A stretch of DNA of 64,000 bases. It comes from an uncultured Muribaculaceae bacterium (GTDB lineage Bacteria; Bacteroidota; Bacteroidia; Bacteroidales; Muribaculaceae). Below are positions 36,366 through 45,511 of the stretch, in pieces. The notes beneath the pieces are model-generated. The model was not told where the DNA came from, searched no databases, and worked only from the letters and a program-made list of their open reading frames with translations. A program made the position numbers and the translations under genes. Location: contig CAMWYR010000003.1 in assembly GCA_947178505.1 (NCBI GenBank), forward strand, positions 1 to 64,000, read 5' to 3'. Every line of letters begins with the position of its first letter. The stretch's first letter is position 1.

Positions 36366-36734
36366 TTATTCGTCGATAATCTCGTAGGGCGGTTGCTCCT
36401 GAAATTCAAGCGGCAGCCCCCGCTCGCGCACCATGCGGCGCATCTCCGTCTCGCGGATGAGCGACATATAGGCCGACTTTTCCTGAAGTTTCAGGCTTTC
36501 TGCTCGCGTAAGCTCCGTATTAAGCTTCTTGATCTCAGCCATCTTGGTCTTTGTCTTGTAGCGGAGACCGATAAGCGCGATCACTGCCACGACGATAATG
36601 ATCAGAAGCCAGGCATTGTTCTTGAAGAACTCCACGGAAATTGAGCGGCCATATCTCAGCTCGTTGAGGAAAGAATAGCCCTTTTTCTCAGCGGGCTTAT
36701 TCTCGGCTGATTTCTTCTTCTTTCTCGCTGTCAT
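36366..36734 (-). CDS. ftsL: FtsL-like division protein
   Basis: This 122-residue bitopic protein has a lysine-rich cytoplasmic N-terminus, one transmembrane helix (about residues 42-58, WLLIIIVVAVIALIGL), then a coiled coil (about 60-100). The short acidic tail follows. Size, topology and position between rsmH and ftsI identify it as the FtsL equivalent, although FtsL proteins share little sequence. It begins 12 bases after the rsmH stop. Confidence 0.82.
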   Translation of the reverse strand: MTARKKKKSAENKPAEKKGYSFLNELRYGRSISVEFFKNNAWLLIIIVVAVIALIGLRYKTKTKMAEIKKLNTELTRAESLKLQEKSAYMSLIRETEMRRMVRERGLPLEFQEQPPYEIIDE

Positions 36735-36746
36735 CTTAATCTGCGT

Positions 36747-37655
36747 TTAAAGTTTTTCAGCGATTCTTAGTTTGGCGCTTCTCGATCTGGGGTTGGCTTC
36801 GATCTCAGCCTCGTCGGGAACTATGGGGGAGCGTGTGACGGCCTTCCAGGGTGTGGATACGCGTCCGTATATGTCCTGATCTATGTTCCCCTCTACGTTT
36901 CCGCTGCGGATAAAATTCTTCACCATTCTGTCTTCAATGGAGTGGTAGGTGATGATTGCGAGGCGCCCGCCGGGGCGGAGAGTCCTGAGCGACTGCTGCA
37001 GGAGACGGCGGAGGGAATCCATCTCACCGTTGACCTCAATACGGATGGCCTGGAACACCTGCGCAAGATCCTTCTTCTCCGACTTCGGATTGATCACGGG
37101 CCTTACGGCCTCTACGAGGCGGAAAGTAGTATCCACCGGCTGCTGAGCACGGGCCTTGACGATAGCGGCGGCAATCTGGCCGGGACGCTTCAGATCGGTG
37201 TAGGTGCGGAAAAGTCCTTCAAGTTCCTCCTTTGAATATTCTGCAAGTATATCGGCTGCTGTCTTTCCACCCTTTCGGTTCATCCTCATGTCGAGAGGCG
37301 CATCAGAGCGGAAAGAGAATCCGCGCTCCGGATCATCGAAGTGATGGAACGACACGCCGAGATCGGCGAGGATGCCGTCGATCGAGTCATGGCCGTGGTA
37401 GCGAAGGAAGTTGGATATATATCTGAAATCTGAATGCACGAAAGTGAAGCGTGTATCGTCCGGAGCGTTGGCGAGGGCGTCGGCGTCACGGTCGAAGCCG
37501 AAGAGATGACCGGCCTCATCGAGACGCGCGAGAATCGCGCGCGAGTGGCCTCCGCCGCCGAACGTGACATCTGCGTAGATGCCACCCGGCCGAATGTCGA
37601 GGGCTTCGATGGAGGCGTTGAGAAGTGCGGGAATATGATATGTGGATGAATCCAT
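36747..37655 (-). CDS. rsmH: 16S rRNA (cytosine(1402)-N4)-methyltransferase
   Basis: This 302-residue protein starts HIPALLNASIEAL and has YADVTFGGGGHS, then GILADLGVSFHHFDDPERGFSF and the C-terminal YHSIEDRMVKNF. It methylates N4 of C1402 in 16S rRNA. It is the first gene of the dcw cluster here. The usual mraZ is not present upstream, where an unrelated LPS-kinase gene lies 161 bases away. Confidence 0.97.
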   Translation of the reverse strand: MDSSTYHIPALLNASIEALDIRPGGIYADVTFGGGGHSRAILARLDEAGHLFGFDRDADALANAPDDTRFTFVHSDFRYISNFLRYHGHDSIDGILADLGVSFHHFDDPERGFSFRSDAPLDMRMNRKGGKTAADILAEYSKEELEGLFRTYTDLKRPGQIAAAIVKARAQQPVDTTFRLVEAVRPVINPKSEKKDLAQVFQAIRIEVNGEMDSLRRLLQQSLRTLRPGGRLAIITYHSIEDRMVKNFIRSGNVEGNIDQDIYGRVSTPWKAVTRSPIVPDEAEIEANPRSRSAKLRIAEKL

Positions 37656-37816
37656 CTCTGAGTTGCTGTCTTAGGTTTTTCGCCGGTTTTGAGACGCATC
37701 TGATTCCGATGCGAGTCTACTTCGGCAAATTGTCGGTAAAGTTAGTAAAAAATTTTTGACTTTCCATACTTCTTTGCGACAATAACCTAATTTAACAAAA
37801 CAGAGGGTCGGAGAGG

Positions 37817-38515
37817 CTATTTTTTCTCGTGGCGCTCCTTAGCACGGATGAGGTCGCTGACGGCACTTTCGGGAAACCCTGCTGCCTCAGCGTAGGAGCG
37901 GGCGAAGTCGGTGAATTCCGGGGTGAGATAGGAGAAACGCACGAGATTGGCATAGGCCTTGCTCCCGGAGATACCCCCGGGATAGAAATTCATTCTGTTG
38001 AGGTCGATAAGGCTGAATACCGGGCGCCCGCTGCCTGCGGCATTCACGCGGACATTGGTGGAGTTAAGATCCTTATGGAGCACTCCCTTGCGATGGAGCA
38101 GAGCGGCGAACCGACCGAACTCACGCCAGGCTTCCGGCCCGCTCTCCAGATAGTCGCGGAGATCGGTGGCCTCCTCATAACGACACAGGTACACCGAATC
38201 CTGAAGCGTGTTTAAGAAGCCACGCCGCTCGGCGTAGGCGAGAGGCGCGGGAGTATGTATGCCGAGGCGCGTGAGCTCTATGGCATAGAGATAACTACGC
38301 TCCGCCTTAGAGGAGAAGATAGAGTAGATAAGGCGGTTTTTCAGACTGTGCGAAAAGAATTTCACAGCCACGTCGATTCCGTCGGCCTGCAGTCTGAGAA
38401 TCCGGTTGCGTCCGGAATATATCTCTGACGCATCGGCCGGAATCTTGCCTTCGAGCAGGCGCGCCGCGAGCACTTCCCATTCGGGCGCGATGCCCGCTGC
38501 TTTTATTCGGATCAT
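37817..38515 (-). CDS. Lipopolysaccharide (Kdo/heptose-type) kinase, WaaP/InaA family
   Basis: This 232-residue kinase-fold protein has a lysine segment (GIDVAVKFF), the catalytic loop HKDLNSTNV and a DFG-like IDLNRM. These match small LPS-core kinases. It starts 4 bases within the neighbouring glycosyltransferase end (ATGA overlap) and shares its unit with it. It should phosphorylate LPS core sugars at the inner membrane. The exact sugar is unknown. Confidence 0.82.
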   Translation of the reverse strand: MIRIKAAGIAPEWEVLAARLLEGKIPADASEIYSGRNRILRLQADGIDVAVKFFSHSLKNRLIYSIFSSKAERSYLYAIELTRLGIHTPAPLAYAERRGFLNTLQDSVYLCRYEEATDLRDYLESGPEAWREFGRFAALLHRKGVLHKDLNSTNVRVNAAGSGRPVFSLIDLNRMNFYPGGISGSKAYANLVRFSYLTPEFTDFARSYAEAAGFPESAVSDLIRAKERHEKK

Positions 38516-39279
38516 TTGCTTCGGTCTTTTTCGTTGAGTTGCGCCTCTGTCACTTTCGACATGAGCATCACTTTATATATCATTGCCGTATAAGCGTTTA
38601 TAAGGCCACGCCGCCCGTCGCGCCACGCACCGCGCAGAAGCCATACGCTCAGGAATGCCCACAGAGGCTTGAAAAGAAGCTTGAGCGTACCGAATTTCTT
38701 ATTTATCCGCCGGGGCACCTCATAGTCGCTGTAGCGGTTAAGTTTGTCGTAACGTTGGCGGAGGGTGGGATTATCAAGGTGAATCAGCGAGAGTCGGTGG
38801 CCGGTGGCGGGAATATCGACGACAGGCCCGGCTGTGGCGGGACGCGCGTGGATCACCGGCGGCCACGTCGCCTTGCTCTGCCGGAAAAAGCGCAGCTGAC
38901 GGTCGGGGCTTCCGTGGGCCGCACGGCTCATGAACTGATTCAGACGCGGCACGGCCATCGCGCCCTCAAAGCCGGAATTTATTTTCGCGTAAAGATACTC
39001 GCGGAGCGCGTCGGGCACCTTCTCGTCGGCATCGACAACGAGCACCCAGTCGTTTGAGGCCGAATGAATTGCCGTGTCGCGCGCAGGCTCGCATATCTTA
39101 TGGTCGCCTTTAGGGAATATCACTATCTTGGCGCCATATTCGGCAGCTATCTCGCGCGTGCGATCGGTGCTCTCCATATCGCACACTACTATCTCATCAA
39201 ACTCCTTCACACTCTCCAGCACCTCGCGGAGATGCTCCTCGGCGTTATATGTGTTTAAGACTACAGATATCTTCTCCAT
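38512..39279 (-). CDS. Family 2 glycosyltransferase, LPS-core type (WaaE/KdtX-like)
   Basis: This 255-residue enzyme starts KISVVLNTYNAEEHLREVLESV with a DMESTDRT segment and a VVDADEKVPDAL acceptor/metal site. The C-terminal part has two hydrophobic segments (LLFKPLWAFLSVWLL) that should peripherally anchor it. The short architecture and coupling to an LPS kinase suggest LPS inner-core glycosylation, as with WaaE/KdtX relatives. Confidence 0.85.
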   Translation of the reverse strand: MEKISVVLNTYNAEEHLREVLESVKEFDEIVVCDMESTDRTREIAAEYGAKIVIFPKGDHKICEPARDTAIHSASNDWVLVVDADEKVPDALREYLYAKINSGFEGAMAVPRLNQFMSRAAHGSPDRQLRFFRQSKATWPPVIHARPATAGPVVDIPATGHRLSLIHLDNPTLRQRYDKLNRYSDYEVPRRINKKFGTLKLLFKPLWAFLSVWLLRGAWRDGRRGLINAYTAMIYKVMLMSKVTEAQLNEKDRSK

Positions 39280-39347
39280 ACTTTAGAAACACGTTATCAA
39301 CCTTATCTTATTATAAAAGACTGAAAATCTTAATTTGGGCTGCTGCA

Positions 39348-41216
39348 TCAGAGACCGTTGGAGATTTTCATATCGCTTACGCGACGCGCCTGCCTGATGT
39401 TTTTCATCGCATCGGGGCTGATGCGGGCCGTGTCGCCCTCAACCGTGCCGGTCATTGACGAAATAGCCACAGCCGCACGGGGCTGCGCCAGAATGTTCTG
39501 GCCCATTCCCTTCCACGAATATTCCTCCAGACCGAGGATTGAGAGTAGGGTAGGGTAGACGTCGATCTGGCCCATCACCTCATCGATACGGCCCCCGACA
39601 GGGGAATTGAGAAGAATGAAAGGCGTGTGCTGACCGGCGTCAACAAGCTGCGCTCCCTTCTTATCTTTCCTCACGTCGTCGCGATAGGAAGCAAGCCCCT
39701 CGTGATCGCCGGTGATAAGCACTACGGTCTCGGCAGCGTCCGGGCGGCTCTGGATATAGTCGATGAGTGTATGCAGTTGCGAATCAGTATAATGCGCCAT
39801 CTGAATATAGTCGGAGAGCACCTCGGGCATTTCCTTCACCGCATCCTTAAGGCGTGGATCCTTGAAATTCTCAGGCAGCCGGAAAGGATTGTGACCCGAG
39901 TATGTGACGAAGGTCATTATGAAGGGTTCGTCACCATGCAACACAGATCCGGCTTTCAGCTTCTCCACGCACTGGCGGAGAAATGATCCGTCGCTCAGTT
40001 TTGCGGGATTTCCTATGAGTTCATCCATCTTCCATGAGTCACGGAACAGGAGAGAGTCGTAACCCATTGCGTGCCCGATGACCGACTGATTCCACGTAAT
40101 CGGTTTGTCGCAGGTGAAGAGCACCGAACGGCCTCCCTTAAGCTGCTTCATAGCTTTCATCAGCGAGGGGTAATCGTAGTCAGGCGCCTTCATACTGTAG
40201 ACGGAATTGAGCATCGGCAACATGCCGCATCCGAGCAGCAACTGCGCGTCGATTGACCGTCCTGCCCCTACCTGCGTCAGCATGCGCGGAGCATAAAGCG
40301 TCGAAGGTCGCGCCAGCAGACTATTTATATAAGGGGTTATCTCCACCTCCCCATCCCCGGTCGGCAGGGTCGCTCCGAGCGGCCATGATTCAAAGGATTC
40401 GAGAAGAAGAATAACAAGATTCTTGCGCCGTGCTACCGTGTCAGATAACGCGACAAATGGCCTTGAATACTCTTTTTGCAACTCCCATTCCAACACTTTC
40501 TTTTTACATAAATTTATATCTGTTTTTGAAGTAGTCATATTATTATATGCAAGATGACCAACAACTGTGTAGGTTGGTAAACCGCACGTACTGTAGTAAC
40601 AGGATTGTGCAAATTTATCATAGCTTGCATAGAAGCCTCCGCGACATAGCAGACCGATCCAGACCACTACGGCCATCGCCGCAGTGAGTGCGACGACAAG
40701 CCATCGCCCGGGCCATTTTCGCGAGGCCGGTGTGAGATAAGCCCAGGCGCCCGTAATCATAGTGACAAGCGGAAGGGCTATGTCTTCCCAGCGCATAGCG
40801 TCGCGGACACTCGCCGTGAAATCGAGCAGGTTAGTCACCATGAAATAACTTTCCCACGGGATACCGGTGAAGTAGGTGCGGCAATACATGATGTTGGCAA
40901 TCCAGACGATGTCCACCAGCACCATCATCACCAGCTGCACCCAGACGCGCCTGCACAGAATTGCCGGGAGCGACAGAATGAGCGCGGCCAGAAGATTGTC
41001 GGCGTAGAGCATCCAGTCGCTCATCGCGCGGAAGGTGGTGGACGCACACCAGATCACGACTCCCGTAATCAGCGTGACAAACATTCCGATCAGGCAGATC
41101 CAGCCGCGGCTCAGTCCGCCGCCCTCTCCATTGCGCGGACTGAAAGCACGGCCGCGACCCGTATGCCGATGATGACTCGTGAGCACATTATTCAGATATT
41201 TGGTTGATGGAGCCAT
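39348..41216 (-). CDS. LTA-synthase-family sulfatase-fold membrane enzyme
   Basis: This 622-residue protein has about five N-terminal membrane helices (about 30-205) followed by a large extracytoplasmic alkaline-phosphatase-superfamily domain. That domain has NLVILLLESFES, GAGRSIDAQ (the nucleophile region, Ser rather than the Thr of LtaS) and VLITGDHEG. Such enzymes transfer phosphoglycerol or phosphoethanolamine to glycolipids or glycans. The neighbouring LPS genes suggest that an envelope glycan is modified, but the donor cannot be read from the sequence. It has its own unit, separated by 68 bases from the glycosyltransferase. Confidence 0.85.
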   Translation of the reverse strand: MAPSTKYLNNVLTSHHRHTGRGRAFSPRNGEGGGLSRGWICLIGMFVTLITGVVIWCASTTFRAMSDWMLYADNLLAALILSLPAILCRRVWVQLVMMVLVDIVWIANIMYCRTYFTGIPWESYFMVTNLLDFTASVRDAMRWEDIALPLVTMITGAWAYLTPASRKWPGRWLVVALTAAMAVVVWIGLLCRGGFYASYDKFAQSCYYSTCGLPTYTVVGHLAYNNMTTSKTDINLCKKKVLEWELQKEYSRPFVALSDTVARRKNLVILLLESFESWPLGATLPTGDGEVEITPYINSLLARPSTLYAPRMLTQVGAGRSIDAQLLLGCGMLPMLNSVYSMKAPDYDYPSLMKAMKQLKGGRSVLFTCDKPITWNQSVIGHAMGYDSLLFRDSWKMDELIGNPAKLSDGSFLRQCVEKLKAGSVLHGDEPFIMTFVTYSGHNPFRLPENFKDPRLKDAVKEMPEVLSDYIQMAHYTDSQLHTLIDYIQSRPDAAETVVLITGDHEGLASYRDDVRKDKKGAQLVDAGQHTPFILLNSPVGGRIDEVMGQIDVYPTLLSILGLEEYSWKGMGQNILAQPRAAVAISSMTGTVEGDTARISPDAMKNIRQARRVSDMKISNGL

Positions 41217-41472
41217 TTTTATTTTCGTTTTTTATTTTTTCAATCTTTAATCGCGACTTCCGTTTGATCGCGCCTACAATTCAATAGCCTCAAAAAAATT
41301 TTATAGCTCATTCCGCAGGCGCCCAGACGTAGTGTCTCTCAGCTATTATTCTTCAATAGAAAGGCGGAACCCATGTCAGTGATTCCGCCACTATAACTTC
41401 TTGATATCTGATCTACAAGCTACTATATCCAGGTTTATATCTTCTATACCTATACGTTATCGGGCATCATCC

Positions 41473-41935
41473 TTACTTAACTTCACGCGTAAATCCCGGA
41501 CTGAAGATAGGGGTAAGAGCGTAGCCTTTGATATGTGATATGAAGCCGTCATCACATCCCATCTTTATCAGGTTGGTAGCCGTAAATATTTTTCCTCTTC
41601 CCGGCCTTTCTCCATACCCTTTTCAATACCCTGCAACAATGCCTGCTCAGCCACATAATCTATACGAGCCCGCATTGAGTTCAGCCGCTCCAGCGACTGG
41701 CTGTAGAGCACCATATCCTCAGCTACGAGATTCTCGCTTTCCGTAGCCTCAAATATCTCGCGGTAATTACCCTCCGGATAGGGTTTCGAATTTTTATTGA
41801 GCTTGTGCATATTCTTTATCAGATATAATAGCCGTTCCACCTCAGTCTTACAGTTATCCCACTCGGCGGGTACCAGCCACAAACCGAGCTCAGATTTATG
41901 AACGTTGTGATGTCAGAATCTTTTTCTTTATCCAT
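41473..41935 (-). pseudogene. Degenerate Rpn-family (PD-(D/E)XK nuclease/putative transposase) remnant
   Basis: The minus strand begins with a normal Rpn-like start (MDKEKDSDITTFINL, ATG at 41933-41935). It then shifts frame and jumps directly to the C-terminal part CKTEVERLLYLIKNM (41568-41882), so most of the nuclease domain is deleted. A second frame break lies in an A5 run near 41590: one more A would continue EEEK into KIFTATNLIKMG and on to a stop at 41473. Two frameshifts and a missing core make it non-functional. The repeat-like EKGMEKGREE end is typical of the family. Confidence 0.7.
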
Positions 41936-42341
41936 AACAGACCGGTCTGGTAGTCGAAAGCAAATATAAAGATTCTTTCTCATTTTTCCAAATCAACCTG
42001 CTCAAACTTTTCATTACCCATAGGAAACCACTCTCATACTCTAATTTTCTTTCAGAAATTCCCTTATAAATTCCCGAACAATTTAAAATATTAAAACCTC
42101 AGAGCCTTAAGTTTAGCTTAAAATTAATGTATTTATATATCATATAAGCATTTACGTCAATTATCAACACTACGACATTCTATATCATTAAAAAGGGCAC
42201 TATGTTTCACTTTCGCTAACTTCGCGTTGATTTTATTATTTTAAGATGAAAGAATGTGTGCGAAAGCGACCGCTTCCGGGATCGCTCAGGCCTACTGGTG
42301 AATTTTATAATAATTAACTTTTTAATCTACTTCTGATTTAG
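41936..42341. other. AT-rich intergenic region between the Rpn remnant and ybeY
   Basis: About 400 bases with no credible ORF and no strong hairpin. It separates the minus-strand envelope genes from the plus-strand ybeY-mnmG unit and contains the ybeY promoter at its right end. Confidence 0.5.
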
Positions 42342-42349
42342 TATATTTG
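42342..42349 (+). promoter_or_regulatory. -7 box just upstream of ybeY
   Basis: TATATTTG matches TAnnTTTG and ends 6 bases before the ybeY ATG at 42356, so a transcript starting the usual few bases downstream would be leaderless or nearly so. No TTTG is seen at -33. Confidence 0.4.
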
Positions 42350-42355
42350 TAAGTT

Positions 42356-42823
42356 ATGACTACAATTACCTTCAATTGCGAGAACACCACGCTGCCGGAG
42401 CTCGATTACCCGCTGGTGAGAGAATGGATAGGGGAGGTGGCTGCCGAACACGACTTTCAGGTTGGCCGCATCTCTTATCTCTTTTGCGATGATGAATTCA
42501 TCTTGCGTGCAAACCGCGAATTCATCGATCACGATTATTACACAGACATCATCACATTCGATTATACGCGGCGCGACATCATCGGGGGAGACATCATGAT
42601 TTCGCTCGACACAGTCGGCTCCAACGCGCAGCTCGTCGCCACTTCCTTCAGCAACGAGCTACTGCGCGTCATCATTCATGGCGTGCTCCACCTTTGCGGC
42701 ATTAACGATAAAGGGCCGGGTGAACGCGAGAATATGGAAGCTCACGAAAACCGCGCCCTTGAAATATGGTATCAGCTTAACAGGAATGACGCACGTAAAG
42801 CTGACGCCGATAAAAGCAACTGA
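42356..42823 (+). CDS. ybeY: rRNA maturation endoribonuclease YbeY
   Basis: This 155-residue metalloprotein has the zinc site HGVLHLCGIND (the usual HGxLHLxGxDH with the third His position changed) and the acceptor part DHDYYTDIITFDY. It acts in 16S rRNA 3'-end maturation and ribosome quality control. The gene is the first of a plus-strand run and ends 26 bases before mnmG. Confidence 0.93.
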   Translation: MTTITFNCENTTLPELDYPLVREWIGEVAAEHDFQVGRISYLFCDDEFILRANREFIDHDYYTDIITFDYTRRDIIGGDIMISLDTVGSNAQLVATSFSNELLRVIIHGVLHLCGINDKGPGERENMEAHENRALEIWYQLNRNDARKADADKSN

Positions 42824-42849
42824 ACCACCTGACAGCATAAACATCAGAT

Positions 42850-44781
42850 ATGAAATTTGATTTTGACGTCATAGTGATAGGAGGGGGCCACGCAGGATGC
42901 GAGGCTTCAGTAGCCGCCGCCAAACTCGGTGCGTCGACCCTGCTCATCACCAAAGACATGAACCGCATCGCACAGATGTCGTGTAATCCCGCCGTCGGCG
43001 GGATCGCAAAAGGTCAGATCGTGCGTGAAATCGATGCCCTCGGCGGTATGATGGGTATCGTAGCCGATACAACTGCCATCCAGTTCAGGATGCTAAACCG
43101 CTCCAAAGGGCCCGCCGTATGGTCGCCCCGCGTGCAGTCTGACCGAGCCAAATATATCGACGAATGGCGAAGAATAATCGATGACACGCCTAACCTATAC
43201 ATGTTTCAGGACACGGTGGACCAATTGATAATCGACAAATCAGAAAGCGCAGGAGATACCGACGCGACCGCGTCTACAGAACCTCATTTCAGGGTCGCCG
43301 GAGTGCGCACAGCCCTCGGTTTCGAATTCCGGGCAAGCAGTGTCATCCTCACTGCAGGCACGTTCCTCAACGGACTCATGCACTTCGGAGCCACCAAGAT
43401 CGAAGGTGGGAGAATAGCCGAAGACAGCGCAAAAGGTCTTACGGAACAGCTGGTAGAACTCGGATTCAGGGCCGACCGCATGAAGACCGGTACGCCGGCA
43501 CGTATCGACGGGCGCACCATCGACTTCTCTAAAGCCGAGCGCCAGGAAGGCGATATGCGGCCATACGAGAAATTCTCCTATCTTCCCGAGATAAAGCGCA
43601 CACTACGTCAACGTCCATGCTGGATCGTACATACCAATCCCGCCGTGCACGAAGCAATGACATCACACCTCGATGAATCCCCGCTCTACAACGGCCAGAT
43701 TCAGAGTATCGGCCCCCGATACTGCCCGAGCATCGAGACAAAGCTCGTAACATTCGCAGACAAGGACAGTCACCAGCTTTTTCTCGAACCGGAAGGGGAG
43801 ACCACCGAAGAATACTACATTAATGGTTTCTCAAGTTCGATGCCCTGGCCGGTGCAGGTTGAAGCCCTGCAGCATGTGCCCGCACTGCGCGACGTGCAGT
43901 TCTACCGCCCGGGGTACGCAATAGAATACGACTTCTTCGACCCCACGCAACTCACACACGATCTGCAGACCAAACTCGTGAAGGGTCTCTATTTCGCAGG
44001 ACAGGTCAACGGCACCACAGGCTATGAAGAAGCCGCAGCCCAAGGGCTTATGGCAGGTATTAATGCGGCTCGCGCCGTCAGAGGAGAAACTCCCGTAATT
44101 CTCGGGCGCGACCAAGCCTATATCGGTGTGCTAATTGACGACCTCGTGACAAAAGGAGTCGACGAACCATACCGTATGTTCACATCGCGCGCAGAATACC
44201 GCATTCTGCTCCGTCAGGACGACGCCGATCTCCGGCTCACTCCAATCGGACATGAAATAGGTCTTGCCGATGACCATCGCTACCGGCAAATGCAATCGAA
44301 ATATGCAGAGCGCGACAGCCTGATAGAATGGGCCGGAAAATTCACCGTCAGGATGACTCCGGAATTCAATGCGTGGCTCACCGAGCGCGGCACAGCTCCG
44401 TTGTCTGCCTCCACACGACTTATAGAACTCCTCAAGCGTCCGCAGCTCGACTTCGCTTCCCTCAGCGAAAGCATTCCCGCACTCCGTAGACGCCTCTCCC
44501 GGATTGAGGAAGAGCGCCGTGAGGAGATTACTGAGTCGGCCGAGATCCTCATAAAGTATGACGGTTATATCCGCCGAGAACGCGACCTCGCCGATCGGCA
44601 GACGAAACTCGAACGCGTGCACATTCCCGAAGGATTTGACTTCCTTTCCGTAAACGCCATCTCAATTGAGGCCCGCCAGAAACTCGACCGCATACGCCCG
44701 GCCACAATTGGCCAGGCTTCGCGCATCCCGGGAGTCTCGCCGGCCGATATCAATGTGCTCCAGCTTCTAATCGGGAAGTAG
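42850..44781 (+). CDS. mnmG: tRNA uridine-5-carboxymethylaminomethyl modification enzyme MnmG (GidA)
   Basis: This 643-residue FAD enzyme begins FDFDVIVIGGGHAGCEAS (dinucleotide fold), has SCNPAVGGIAKGQIVREIDALGG, and a GLYFAGQVNGTTGYEEAAAQG segment. A C-terminal helical domain (ending PGVSPADINVLQLLIGK) follows. With MnmE it makes cmnm5U34 in tRNA. Length is normal. mnmG is often close to oriC, consistent with the parS site just downstream. Confidence 0.97.
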   Translation: MKFDFDVIVIGGGHAGCEASVAAAKLGASTLLITKDMNRIAQMSCNPAVGGIAKGQIVREIDALGGMMGIVADTTAIQFRMLNRSKGPAVWSPRVQSDRAKYIDEWRRIIDDTPNLYMFQDTVDQLIIDKSESAGDTDATASTEPHFRVAGVRTALGFEFRASSVILTAGTFLNGLMHFGATKIEGGRIAEDSAKGLTEQLVELGFRADRMKTGTPARIDGRTIDFSKAERQEGDMRPYEKFSYLPEIKRTLRQRPCWIVHTNPAVHEAMTSHLDESPLYNGQIQSIGPRYCPSIETKLVTFADKDSHQLFLEPEGETTEEYYINGFSSSMPWPVQVEALQHVPALRDVQFYRPGYAIEYDFFDPTQLTHDLQTKLVKGLYFAGQVNGTTGYEEAAAQGLMAGINAARAVRGETPVILGRDQAYIGVLIDDLVTKGVDEPYRMFTSRAEYRILLRQDDADLRLTPIGHEIGLADDHRYRQMQSKYAERDSLIEWAGKFTVRMTPEFNAWLTERGTAPLSASTRLIELLKRPQLDFASLSESIPALRRRLSRIEEERREEITESAEILIKYDGYIRRERDLADRQTKLERVHIPEGFDFLSVNAISIEARQKLDRIRPATIGQASRIPGVSPADINVLQLLIGK

Positions 44782-44847
44782 GAGAGAGGACCCTACTTAT
44801 TTTTCCACCAACCGGGAATCATGTCTGTGACACACCGAGACAAAGTG

Positions 44848-44863
44848 TGTTCCACGTGGAACA
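44848..44863. promoter_or_regulatory. parS centromere-like site
   Basis: TGTTCCACGTGGAACA is a perfect 16-bp palindrome matching the ParB-binding consensus (TGTTNCACGTGNAACA). It is the only site of this form noticed in the window, in the non-coding gap between mnmG and apt. Such sites cluster near the replication origin and are bound by ParB for chromosome segregation. Confidence 0.75.
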
Positions 44864-44968
44864 AATCCATCCTAATCCCCACTGATAAGTAAGGTTTATA
44901 ACCGCACAGCCTACGCACCTCGCTCTATACAGAATCAATTTTAATAACAACACAAACAGAATCTAAAA

Positions 44969-45493
44969 ATGGAAATCAACGACCTCAGTCTTAAGATCAG
45001 AGAAATTCCTGATTTCCCCTCCAAGGGGATAATTTTCCGCGACCTCACGACACTCCTGAAGGACGCGGAGGCCCTTCGCGTAATGAGCGACGCGCTCGTG
45101 AATATCTACCGCGACAGGGGCGTGACAAAAGTTGTCGGCATTGAATCGCGCGGTTTCATCGGTGGTTCGATAATGGCATACGCCCTCGGAGCCGGTTTTG
45201 TTCCGGCTCGCAAACCGGGAAAGCTTCCGGCCGTTACAGTGAAGAAGTCATACGCGAAGGAGTATGGCGTCGACACGATTGAACTCCATAGTGATGCAAT
45301 CAACGAAGACGATATTGTCGTGCTTCACGATGATTTACTTGCGACAGGCGGCACAATGATGGCTGCTTATGAGCTGGTGAAATCGATGAATCCGAAAAAA
45401 ATCTACATCAACTTCGTTGTGGAATTAACCGCACTAAAGGGACGCGACGTATTGCCCTCCGACTGCGAGGTGACGTCGTTGCTGAAATACTAA
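44969..45493 (+). CDS. apt: Adenine phosphoribosyltransferase
   Basis: This 174-residue protein has the N-terminal IREIPDFPSKGIIFRDLTTLL, GIESRGFIGGS, and KPGKLPAVTVKKSY (the hood loop). The PRPP motif VVLHDDLLATGGT also appears. It salvages adenine to AMP in the cytoplasm. The gene lies 18 bases upstream of the secreted-protein gene and 188 bases after mnmG, downstream of the parS site. Confidence 0.97.
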   Translation: MEINDLSLKIREIPDFPSKGIIFRDLTTLLKDAEALRVMSDALVNIYRDRGVTKVVGIESRGFIGGSIMAYALGAGFVPARKPGKLPAVTVKKSYAKEYGVDTIELHSDAINEDDIVVLHDDLLATGGTMMAAYELVKSMNPKKIYINFVVELTALKGRDVLPSDCEVTSLLKY

Positions 45494-45511
45494 TCACCAT
45501 AAACTGACTAT

